Source: Agrocybe praecox (lineage: Eukaryota > Basidiomycota > Agaricomycetes > Agaricales > Agrocybaceae). From it: a stretch of DNA of 64,000 bases. The notes under the pieces are model-generated. The model had not been told where the DNA came from and searched no databases. It saw only the letters and a program-made list of their open reading frames with translations. Made by a program: the position numbers and the translations under genes. How positions within the stretch are numbered: the stretch's first letter is position 1; every line of letters begins with the position of its first letter. Location of the stretch: NCBI GenBank assembly GCA_964017145.1, contig OZ024844.1, positions 3,596,001 through 3,660,000 of the forward strand. The letters are read 5' to 3'. This document shows positions 34,224 to 43,695 of this stretch, one piece after another.

Positions 34224-36034
34224 ATGGATCGTTCATCCTTCTGCCAACCAAGCCCACTGCCGCCTATTCTTTTTGCTGGACAACCGCCAAGCTCCCGCGT
34301 AGAGAACTCGTATAATAAAAACGATACAAGTCTAAGCAACTCGTTCAACGGAAACGTAATCAATTACAATTACTACGGCACACACAGAAGATGCGGTAGT
34401 AAGGACTGTTGTTAACTGGATCTTAACATTTCTTGACGCCTCGTAAAGCGACACACCGGGACTCAAATTCGAAAACTACAGAGCCCCGAAAAACACAAGT
34501 ATGTGTATTACCTGTGAAAGAGCGACTAGGATACTCACATTTTAATTATTTCACGGCAGAATATTAGATTTGTAGGAGTAAGAGACATTCAAGTCTGTAG
34601 TCGCTGAGCTATAAACTCACATGTACTCTATTAGGACTCTTTGTCGACAGAAGAACCAAAAGATGAGGAAACGGAAGATAATATTGCTTCGTTGACCGGA
34701 ACGGATCGAACGGATGACTTGAAGCGCACAAAGAAGATGGTGAGGCATTGAGTTTATTTTCCTCCATAGCTACTGACACTGTACACAGTCGACCATTGGA
34801 TCTCGGCGCTCACGCTATGGCTCTGCGGAGACAATGATATCCATGAGTGGTGCGATTGTACATGGAAGATATTTGATGTCTATTGATACATGTAAATATA
34901 GAGGGAGAATGTCGGCTGGTTCCACTGACCAGGAAGGTATGTTTCCCATTTATTAGTTTTGCTAATAATTCTTATTTATCAATTTATTACAGGAAGTCAA
35001 ATTTCCCGGGCAACATATAAGCCGCCAGGTCGAACGATATATGCGGACGGACTTTTTCGGTTCATCTTTTGTCATTCCATTGTGGAAAGCGTCACAAGAG
35101 TTTATATCGAATGAAGTGAGAGACCACAAAGCACGGGTAATAACGCTTGGGGATGTAGGATATTTCGATCGAGAAGGAGGGTTTGAAGTTCTTTTCAACG
35201 TTTACAAAACTGCCGAAGAGAACCTCGCAATCGGGTACGATCCACCGGATAATTTCTACCACTACACACCTCCACCTGGTATGATCTATCAGAGGTCGGT
35301 TCCCGTTAAAGAAGACGAATACATACCTCTTCATGGCGACTTTAAAGAATCCTTGTGGCCTTACGACGGGTTAAAGTATGTGACAGGTCAAGTATAATCT
35401 CTGCTATAATGCTAAATCCTTTTATTATCATTACCACAGAGACTACTTTCTCGCATGCGAAAGTCCAGCATCAAAGAATCGGATGGAAGCTACCGCCATT
35501 GCGCTCCCAGATGGATTCACGAGACACCAGACGATAATCGCCGCACTAGCCGCAATGCAGGACTACTTCAACGAGCAAGCGGTAGGCTGGTATAACTACT
35601 ACGTGTCGGACGTACACAAGAAGAACGGGCTCTTAAAAGGGTCGCTAAAGTTGATAACAACGTGCTATACGTCGAGAACGTGGGGTGCTGCCGCTTTCGT
35701 CAAGGAACCTTCAAGAGATGCGCAGAAGGTCTATGCAGCGCTGTATAGACTGAAGAATGACGAAGACCTATACTCATGGCAGAGACAAGGTGATATTAGG
35801 ACGCGATCGGGACCGACAACAAAGGAGACGAAAAATAATAAAGCGACTTACGAAGGCCAGTGTGTCGCTATCGAAGTTACAAAGATTCAAGTTAGACAAC
35901 GTCCTTTTTTCGACTTCCATGGGGACGTACCATCAGCCATGCGTTCCTTCGTACAATCTATTTCCTCCAAGATACAGCTCCCACATTTTTCTTCCGGCAA
36001 AATCAGATCCTCTACACGTAGTTTCAGTCATTAA
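34224..36034 (+). CDS. Family type II member C (unknown function)
   Basis: Exon 1 (34224-34395) encodes 'MDRSSFCQPSPLPPILFAG' and an Asn/Ser/Tyr-rich block ('NDTSLSNSFNGNVINYNYYG'). A 17-nt micro-exon at 34482-34498 restores phase. Next come 'DSLSTEEPKDEETEDN', 'STIGSRRSRYGSAETMISMS' and 'ECRLVPLTRK'. The core then reads 'VERYMRTDFFGSSFVIPLWK', 'VITLGDVGYFDREGGFEVLF' and 'YDPPDNFYHYTPPPGMIYQR'. The last exon has 'MEATAIALPDGFTRHQ', 'DYFNEQAVGWYNYYVSDV', 'LLKGSLKLITTCYTSRTWGA', 'KVYAALYRLKNDEDLYSW' and 'CVAIEVTKIQVRQRPF', ending in a Ser/Arg-rich tail. The join at about 35373-35440 preserves frame. I saw no stop or frameshift, so it appears intact, at roughly 500 residues. No catalytic signature, signal peptide or membrane helix. 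It lacks the type I C-terminal module. Confidence 0.72.
34482..34498 (+). other. Putative 17-nt micro-exon of member C
   Basis: Flanked by ...CTACAG and GTATGT. Its length (17) exactly repairs the phase between the exon ending at 34395 (phase 1) and the exon starting in phase 0 near 34633. Inferred from frame logic only. Confidence 0.45.
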
Positions 36035-36213
36035 AATCAAGTTCTATATTATTGGATGTTGGTATGATGGTTCCATAGCGTCTATGGGAGTATGGGAGGT
36101 ATCATTCAATCGGTATGACTTGACTATGCCGAAGAGCAACAGGTTTGAAAGGCGCGCAAACAAGTTTTGTATTCCAGGAAAACACGAATCAAACATGGAG
36201 AGCATACAACTAA

Positions 36214-36910
36214 CTATGGCAGCTTCACAATTTTTTTCGCTTGACATAGCACCTTCTTATATGCTTTGTTGTTGACCAATCGATTGCTTCTCGTAGCTGT
36301 GCTCGCTTCCTTCGGAACAAATGTAGCAACCCCTATACTTCAGTAAATGAGTGTTCTTGCTACGGACAAAATAGCTGATACCTACTTCCAGTCTTGACTA
36401 TGTTACAGCCGCATATCGCCCTCGCCACAAATCTGTCACTGTTCTGGAAAAAAATAACTCATGTCAGCAGCCTCATACGGAATGGCAAGAAATATATACC
36501 TGGTAAACAGTGCTACACCATACAGAATCCTCAGCGACAATAGCAACATCCGCGTTTGGGCACTATTTGGAATGATAATCAAAAAGCGATATATAAAATT
36601 CCTGCAGGTCATAGGTACCTAGGTAGCTCACCTCTTCGAGAAGATCCTGCAAGAGGATGATGGGTGGGTGGAATGGGACCTTATGAGAGAAAAAAGTATG
36701 AAAAATAAGGATCCAATGTCAGAGAAATATCAAGTAAATACCTTCTGACAATCGTCTAAGCCAAGCTCGGACTTTCCTAAATGTTTTTCTTTCAGCCTTA
36801 CTATTCTCGAGCGGAGCCCGACAATTGGCGTAGTCAACTGTACCATCGGCAGGCTCGTAGGGGAGATATTGAGTCCAAACCTGGTCACTCAGACCAATGA
36901 AGAAATACAC
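36214..36910 (-). pseudogene. Family type I fragment B' (3' half only)
   Basis: Near-identical duplicate of the 3' half of member B. It reads 'QVWTQYLPYEPADGT', then 'TTPIVGLRSRIVRLKEKHLG', 'NADVAIVAEDSVWCSTVYQ', 'FVARAICGCNIVKTGS', and a last exon 'NNKAYKKVLCQAKKIVKLP' before TAG (36214-36216). Relative to B, a deletion of about 14 bp after 'ADGT' removes the 'AYYQS' codons and shifts frame. The 5' half (GPYRQY to GSLYLVTG blocks) is absent. Identity to B over aligned stretches is around 95% by eye, so the duplication is recent. Confidence 0.75.
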
Positions 36911-37215
36911 TGAAGGTCAAGATATTGGTGCCTGATGCTTAATCCCACGTTGCTCGTACTCAGATCTCCCTGGGCTTCATCACTTCAATACTGCTACCTG
37001 TGTCGTGTCTTTGAAGCAACTCTGATTTCCATTGTTTGCGGAATTGATCTCTCCACTATCATGTACCTTGCACCGTAGCACTCCTATATGATGGGAGCTC
37101 TAGCGTGCAAATCAATGTTGGAAGCGGATGCCACAGAGTCTTCCTACGCTTCCTGGAGGCGGAAAGGGTTTGCTTCGAACCTAGTTTCTACTATGAATAT
37201 GGAATTACATTTCAT
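36911..37215. other. Short interval between B' and D, nothing recognised
   Basis: No frame or motif beyond the 3' flank of member D. Confidence 0.4.
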
Positions 37216-38918
37216 TCATCTTAATTTGACGATAGACTTTGCTTTCTGTAAGGCCACATTGTATGCGCGTGTCTCGGGGCTCCAATTTAGGAATTTGGGT
37301 ACGATTCTTGAGTTATTGCTTGAGTTTATAATGTTGGAGGACTTTGGCATTAATATCGCTGTTCCTGAGTAACTAAGTTAGACGTTGATGACCTCAGAGT
37401 AGAATTAATCAACTTACGACCCGACATTACGATATCACAGCTAGCAATAGCCCTCGCGACAAGTCGCAAAATATTTGGGAGAGTCCCATCACCCTTCTGA
37501 AAAAACAACACAATGTCAGTAGTTAACCGGTTGAAGCGCTGCCTCGACGCACTGGATCAACTACTCTGCACCACACGGAATCGTCCACGATGGCTACATC
37601 TGCTTTTGGACACTGGATGAAACATTGGGGTCAAGTATGCTCGCAATATACACATCGAATGACGAACTTCTTGGAGGAGAATTTGACAAATTATGATGGA
37701 TGGGTGAAACGGAACCTATAGCAATGATTAACGTGAGAGTCTACGACCCAACCATAATCATACCTGCTCTCTATCTGCCAGGTAAAGCTTAGATTTACCG
37801 AGGCGTATTTCTTTCCATCGAAATAATCGCGAACGGAGTCCAAGAATTGGTGTCGACAATGATTGGTAGTATGCAGCGCCCTCCGGAGGCTCGTAATGAA
37901 GGTGGGTAGACCATACGCGGTTACTCAAAGAAATACGAATTCCACGTAGAATTACGGCAAAACTTTTGTCGCCTTCTTCACCTTTACGAAGGGTGTTTGT
38001 TCGAGCCAAGTCGTTGTTCATCCACCAGTCCTTTTTGAATGTCATCTTTACCTTATCTCCTGCATATCCAAGGCCAGACGGAATGGCCACTGTACTCCAT
38101 GATTTGCTTTTATCGCATCCTGTGACGAGATAGAGCGACCCGTTCGGTATCATACTTGCAGACGTAGGGGCTTGTTTAAACATAAAATCGTGCCAGTTCA
38201 AGGCGTGTTTTTCGATATACCTGGTCAAGTTCGAGGTCGATATCAAATCTTGCCTCGATGCGCCGTCAGGGAGTACTAGGACAGCACCCTCACGCGCAAT
38301 AGTTTCCACAGTAAATTCACTGTGAGACGCAGAATAATGAATCAGGGATAGAGAACGAAAATAATCGCTTACAAAGGATCGTCGGAAACTTTAGTTACAT
38401 CAACTCCTGTACTGGAAATGACCGTTCTTTCGGGGAAATAGTCCGGTAGTGATTGAATGTCGGTTTCTCGCTCTATTTTCAGTGGTTCAAAGTCTTGAGG
38501 AACGCCCAATTCGTGCAATGGATCATCGGAGGATGCAAAAATGTTGAAGAGATAGCAGAAATCACCGCCTTGGTCAATTAGACCAACGTCGCCAATACTG
38601 ACACCCTGTTCCAGATGCTTCTTGGGTCGTGGATCAGTGATACCGAACGGTTGCCAAAGCGCATATCCGTTTCCAGTCGATAGAAGTGCTCGTGTGTAGG
38701 TTTCTTCACCTCCAGCTACTGCAGACACGGTATGGCTTCGAGAAAAGGTGTTTGGAGGAGTATACTGCCGGTATGGGCCAGCTATAGAACCTACCCAAAG
38801 CATTTGATACCGTGGTTGACTTATGAAGGAATCTATGTATTGACTCACTTCGTCTAGATGCTGGGGACGATGCTCGACTTTCATCTTCAACTCTTGGCTG
38901 ACTGTCTGCGGTTTCCAT
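37216..38918 (-). CDS. Family type I member D (unknown function), intact
   Basis: Starts 'METADSQPRVEDESRASSPA' at 38918. A 66-bp intron (GTGAGT...TATAG) leads into 'GPYRQYTPPNTFSRSHTVSA', 'GGEETYTRALLSTGNGYALW', 'KKHLEQGVSIGDVGLIDQGG', 'FCYLFNIFASSDDPLHELGV' and 'STGVDVTKVSDDPL'. After a second intron come 'TIAREGAVLVLPDGASRQDL', 'YIEKHALNWHDFMFKQAP', 'GSLYLVTGCDKSKSWSTVAI', 'AVILRGIRISLSNRVW', 'YEPPEGAAYYQSLSTPILG' and 'VPFHPSIIICQILLQE'. The C-terminal module follows: 'CPKADVAIVDDSVWCRVV', 'KGDGTLPNILRLVARAIASC', and a last exon 'GTAILMPKSSN...ETRAYNVALQKAKSIVKLR' ending TGA at 37216. I found no stop or frameshift. About 470 residues in seven exons. No known domain recognised. Head-to-head with type II E, about 520 bp apart; this is the only fully intact I/II pair. 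Confidence 0.75.
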
Positions 38919-39438
38919 TAGAAGTGGGAGACTCGGATAATGAGGGAAACGCACGAAACAGGAGAAGGTACGTTTAAGGCTAACTAAAGCTCACTGCCCA
39001 ACCGATGACAATAACAATATTAGCGGACACTTCCATAATACCACGGCGTGTGAGGTAAAAGTATGTGCTAATATCTTTGTTCAAGTCAAGTCGTGTTCTG
39101 ATAATTACTCAGGGTCACCTTGGTCCTGGGGTCCTGACAGCGGCAATAGCGACGGGCCACTGACTAAACATTTTATCCGAATTCAGTACGGTGATGTTAC
39201 CGCTAACTTCTAGCAGGTCGCCGTGGGCCAAATTAACCACGACTTTGTTCCAATTGTCCAAAAGTGCTCGACTAACCTGGTGTCATTGATGTACCCAAAT
39301 TAATATGGCATGTCCTTGTTCTCCTTTGAGTCTACATCTTAGCTATAAAAGTCAGACGGGCTCTGCCAGATCTATATTTCCAACCGTCGACCACCCTCCT
39401 CCCCTTGACAGAATACCTATACACCACAACTAAACCAT
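38919..39438. promoter_or_regulatory. Head-to-head intergenic region, pair D/E
   Basis: 520 bp between divergent ATGs. A TATA box (listed separately) faces member E; none was seen for D. Confidence 0.5.
39344..39350 (+). promoter_or_regulatory. TATA box of member E
   Basis: 'TATAAAA' lies 89 bp before the E start codon, followed by a pyrimidine-rich stretch, a usual fungal core-promoter arrangement. Confidence 0.5.
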
Positions 39439-41187
39439 ATGCAGCAGCAACTCCCAGCGGTTCACTTTGCCCATCATCCGATTATGATCCCAGGCGTTGT
39501 CAGCAATTCACACAATCAAACAAATCTCAACCTTAAAAACGAAATTAACTGGAGTCCTTCTTATCATTATCATATTCACCAAAAAGGTCATTGACTCAAC
39601 CTCTAAATAACCAGTATTTTATTAACTTTCTTTGTTTTATAAAGGCCATGGGCTCAGAGACAGCTCAAGTGACACTGATGAGGACTCATTAAGCGACGTG
39701 AGCGCCTAATATCTGACCATTAAACTCAAGCGATGACTCACTTAGGCTTGAAACTTATTTTTTTTAAACTGAAGATTCCTGAGAATGACCCTTCGCCAGC
39801 ACCAGAGATGATAGTTCCGTCCGAAAAAGAAATTATGGAACAAGCTGCTCGTCAGTTTGACTCAGCGGTACGCAATGACGAGAAAAACCACTCGCGTAGA
39901 GAGCTCTTACATGATCCTATACTAGGCAGAGAAAAGGCGTCTAGCATCACAGCGTAACTCGGCGGAAACATTCATGTCTATCAGTGGTGCGTCTGCACCA
40001 CTCCTTTTGCGTTATAAATAAAATGAAATATCGACCCGATATTATTCAGAGGGGGAATGCCGTTTGGTCCCTGTTCTTCGAGAAGTATGAATAGATATTG
40101 TGTCTTAACCTGAAGGCTTCCGTCTAACATTGTGTTTTGTTTAGCACATCCGCTTACCAGATAGTACCATAAACTCCAATATCAAGAAATACATGCGAAG
40201 CGACTTCTTTGACTCGAAGTTTCTCATCCCATTATGGAAGACTTCCCAAGGATTGGTATCCGACGATCAACAAAGGAATAGAAACAGAGTAATGAGGGTC
40301 GGTGACGTTGGATATTTTAACAATGAAGGAGGATTCGAGGTCCTATTCAATGTTTTCAACACCGCGCAGCAGAATCGTGCGAATTTCTTCGACCCGCCAG
40401 ACAACTTCACTCATTACCATTCTTCCCCCGAGAAGAAAGTCGTCAGATCTTTTCCAATGAGAAAAGACTCGTATCGTCCCTCTTCAGGAGATTTCCGATT
40501 GATGAAAGGGTCGTCAGATCCTGACTCTAGGTGTGTAAGCAGCCTGATATCAATTCGTTCGCGATCGAATTTATGCATCACTCATCTAGCAAATTTGTCT
40601 ACTCCTATGAAACGGTATCAACGCGTGAAGCTCTTCAGGGAGCAGCACTTACTCTTCCCGATGGATTCATCAAAAGCGAGATTCAAAACAATACCTTGGG
40701 AGCCATGCAAAGCTACTTCAACGAGCAAGCCGCTGGCTGGTACCAGTACTATACATCCGACATACGAAGGAGGGATGGTCTCGACAAGGGATCCCTAAAG
40801 CTCATTAATACGTGCTATACATCAAAGATTTGGGGTGCAGCGGTATTCATAAAGCCCTCGACCCGAACTCCCGACTGCATTTATGCGAAGCTATACCGAG
40901 TCAACGAAGGCGAGGATATCTATGGATGGGAAAAACATGATATAGTCAGTGCAATGTCAGGTCCATCAACGGCTGAGATGACGAATAACCGGGCGCTATA
41001 TGAGAGCCAGTGCTTGGCAATTCAAGTGGTGGCAATTAAAGTGAGGAAACCTTCATTCTCGGAGATTACACCAGCAATCACTTTGTCCGTACGTTCATTT
41101 ATTGGTTCTGTGCGGAAACATACGAGTACGTTAAAATCTATACCTTTCTTTGGGACAAGTAGACACCAACTTCATAATAATAAGTAA
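39439..41187 (+). CDS. Family type II member E (unknown function), intact
   Basis: Exon 1 encodes 'MQQQLPAVHFAHHPIMIPG' and an Asn/His-rich block ('NSHNQTNLNLKNEIN'). Spliced exons continue with 'GHGLRDSSSDTDEDSLSD', 'ENDPSPAPEMIVPSEKEIME', 'AEKRRLASQRNSAETFMSIS', 'EGECRLVPVLRE' and 'HIRLPDSTINSNIKKYMRS'. The core runs 'FLIPLWKTSQGLVSDD', 'VMRVGDVGYFNNEGGFEVLF' and 'FFDPPDNFTHYHSSPEKKVV'. After the last intron (acceptor near 40590) come 'ETVSTREALQGAALTLPDGF', 'MQSYFNEQAAGWYQYYTSDI', 'DKGSLKLINTCYTSKIWGAA', 'CIYAKLYRVNEGEDIYGWEK' and 'CLAIQVVAIKVRKPSFSE', with a basic Ser/His-rich tail. Frames at the joins I checked agree, with no stop. About 480 residues. It is the closest relative of C by block similarity and shares the type II layout. 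No known domain, membrane helix or signal peptide recognised. Confidence 0.75.
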
Positions 41188-42122
41188 ACAGTTTCTAAAC
41201 CTTGTCTCAACGTCATGAGAGTATAAAGCTGCACGTGACACATACCAGACTGACTGGCTCATCTCTACCGCCGCCGGCATCTATAGCAATTTGACAATGA
41301 AGAGTCAGTCCGCCCAAAGTTTTGTCAGCATTTCCACGCTCATTTCCACGCTTCTTTCCTTCTTTGACAGGGAAGTCACGTCAGGAATTCATAACGGCAT
41401 GTCACGGCATGTCAATACAGTTCGTACTCCGCCTAGTAAGGCCCATCAGGGCCGCTAAGCGTCTCTGTCGACGATGAGGGTCTAGAAACAAGACATAGGC
41501 CGAGCTATAATACATATTCCTGCTCAAATATGTCCAAATTTATTCAAAGACTATCCTATGTATTTTTCACGAAGAATTTAGCACCGTACTCCCTTGAGAA
41601 CCCTGAAATAAATTAAACTTTGCGGAACAGAAGCGTCGCGGATATGCTTTAAATCCCTCCCGTTTCAAAAACTGTCAATGTCTGCTTGGTATAGTGGTTA
41701 AGTTCTCTAAATAACTGAGTCCTTTTGACTCCATGAGGCCTATAGTTCGAACCTCCTTCACTCATTCATCTTTTTGCATTTTTAGATTTCAAAGTTGCAA
41801 CAATTTAATAAATACGACATTTTGAGTGATGACATACATGACTTAAAAAAAAAGTTTGCAACCTTAGGTACAAAAAGAAACTTCTTTGCTCCGAGTAGCC
41901 TCTACAATTCGTCAAAACATGATGGCCACTGACTTTTACGATTCAACTTGGTGAGATTGCAATGTACCGGCAAAGAAGAACAGCGCTCGGCATTTGAGGC
42001 CTTCTGATCGATGGCCGACGCGGCTCCTATGACGGCTTCTGTCAAAATTCAGCTTCGAATCCGTGGGAGTGCTGACAAAACTTTGGGCGGACTGACTGTC
42101 CTTTGACAATCCGACGTGCTTG
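41188..42122. other. Intergenic with a tRNA-like element
   Basis: No protein gene recognised. It contains the degenerate tRNA-like sequence described separately. Confidence 0.4.
41678..41757 (+). pseudogene. tRNA-like sequence (pseudo-tRNA or SINE head)
   Basis: An A-box match (TGGTATAGTGG, about 41687-41697) and a B-box-like AGTTCGAACC (about 41744-41753) are spaced as in a tRNA gene, with 'CTTTTGACTC' in the anticodon region as in Gln(TTG) tRNAs. The acceptor, anticodon and T stems do not pair convincingly. I therefore call a degenerate tRNA or tRNA-derived element, not a functional tRNA. Confidence 0.35.
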
Positions 42123-42218
42123 TTATAGCGCCTTCTTGAAAGGGTGCAGCTCGTCTAACTTTATCTTTCTATTCGAAAAAGGACTTGACATCTCCTTCGG
42201 AACCAATGTGGCCGTCCC
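42123..42218 (-). pseudogene. Relic of a type I last exon (K)
   Basis: The translation 'GTATLVPKEMSSPFSNRKIK' followed by 'LDELHPFKKAL' and a stop matches the last exon of members B/B' ('VTLVPKETSTAMKGNQIVDK', then 'KAYKKTL'). Nothing else of the gene is seen nearby. Confidence 0.5.
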
Positions 42219-42667
42219 TTTACTTAAAATAGGCAGTGCCATTGAGGCGCATTTGATAACTGCTACTGACTTCCGATCATGACGAAGGCGTCGAAAGAAT
42301 GTAGCCGTGTACGGGAGACATAAGATGTAGGCGAACAAGAAACGGATTACATGTACTGTAATATCCCTCAACAAACATTTCAATCCATTACTTGATCAAT
42401 TGCACAGGAGTGTATAGGAAATAAGGTGGGTATATTGCCTCTGCGTCATTAAACATACAAAAATTAAGACGACTACAATTATTACGCAAGTACTAATGGT
42501 ATAAGTAGTATCCATTTTTTACCATATGTATGAGCCTACCAAAACGAGTTCATGGAGTCTCAAATGTCTGTGGAAAGCTAAGTAACGCTTAGGCAGCCCA
42601 ATATTCTGCCCTGTTCATTTCCATCGAATATTATCCCTGGTACATAGGTGGGGGGATCTATACAGAC
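42219..42667. other. Intergenic, nothing recognised
   Basis: AT-rich, with no frame of note. It may hold a last short exon of the membrane-protein gene to the right if the GTAAGC near 42707 is used as a donor. Confidence 0.35.
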
Positions 42668-43695
42668 TCAATCATTTGAAGCCCAAAAAAAGTAGATTCC
42701 GCTTACCGCAAAAGGATCAGATGGTATCAATGGCGCTAGTTGGCGCTTGCCTTGGGCGTTCCCCTGGGAGTAAGAGGCCGTAGTGGCCGTAGTACCGTGT
42801 ATATTCCGATTGACTGGCGTATTGTATATAATCGTCGAAGACCCATAGATATCGGATGGAGATGAGAGTTGAGATGACGACGAGCTGATTATGCTGTACA
42901 CATTCGTTAACCTTGGGAGTTCGATCCGCTCGTCATTGAAATCAAAGGGATCAATTTGATATTTTCCTCGAGCCGATGAATCTGGACCTGATCCGGGACC
43001 CCGTGTGTGACCAGATTTCCCTGTTCCAGACCTATACTGTTTCTTTCTTCTTCTCTTAAACCACCATATAAGAGTTATGATCATCAAAGACGACATGAGG
43101 CATCCCAAAATGACAGCAATGATGATCACCATAGACGCTACGGAGGCTGGGTCCATAGTCGGAGTATTGGAAACGGAGTCGCTAGAATGTGTCGGGCTTG
43201 GGATAGTTGGTGACAAAATAAACGAGTGGGTAGTCTGCATCGGCGGTATTGATACATATTCTGCGTAGTCCAGCCAAAGATATCCAACGTTCGATGTGCT
43301 TGTAACAATCAAAGTGTGTGCAGAAGGTGAGAGCTCGGGGGATCGAAAGAATAGCTGATTATTCTGAACCGAGTTCAATTGGACTCCATTGAACGACTGT
43401 GGGGTGCGACCGTCTATACTGTATGTTGAAGAGGGTGCACCACCTGTCCCATTAGGCGAAATAGTACCATATATACTAATTTGAGTACCTTGCAATACCG
43501 CACAGAATCAGTATATGTTTCGTCGTAGAGAAAGTTAAACTTCATACCTGTAAATGGTATCGTAACTGTAGATCCTGCTATTAAGGTGTATGTCGTTGTG
43601 GCATCGCTTTCTAGAACCGAGCCGGATTTCCCCCAATTTCCAGGAGGGGCATATGACATTGTTGGATCTCGGTCATCCAGTCGTATGACAGACAT
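42668..43695 (-). CDS. Single-pass membrane protein with beta-sandwich-like ectodomain
   Basis: Exon 1 is 43695-43548 and exon 2 starts at 43488, joined in phase across a 59-bp intron. The ectodomain has the layout common in basidiomycete surface proteins: 'IRLDDRDPTMSYAPPGNWG' at the start, 'TTTYTLIAGSTVTIPFTG', 'TQISIYGTISPNGTGG', 'YSIDGRTPQSFNGVQLNS' and 'HTLIVTSTSNVGYLWLDYAE'. A Ser/Thr/Pro stalk leads to one transmembrane helix ('VIIIAVILGCLMSSLMIITL') and a basic stop-transfer ('RRRKKQYR'). A cytoplasmic tail of about 110 residues follows. No signal peptide is visible at the chosen start, so either the start exon is missing or the helix acts as a signal-anchor. The 3' end is ambiguous: a GTAAGC at about 42707 could be a donor. 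Function unknown. Confidence 0.68.
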
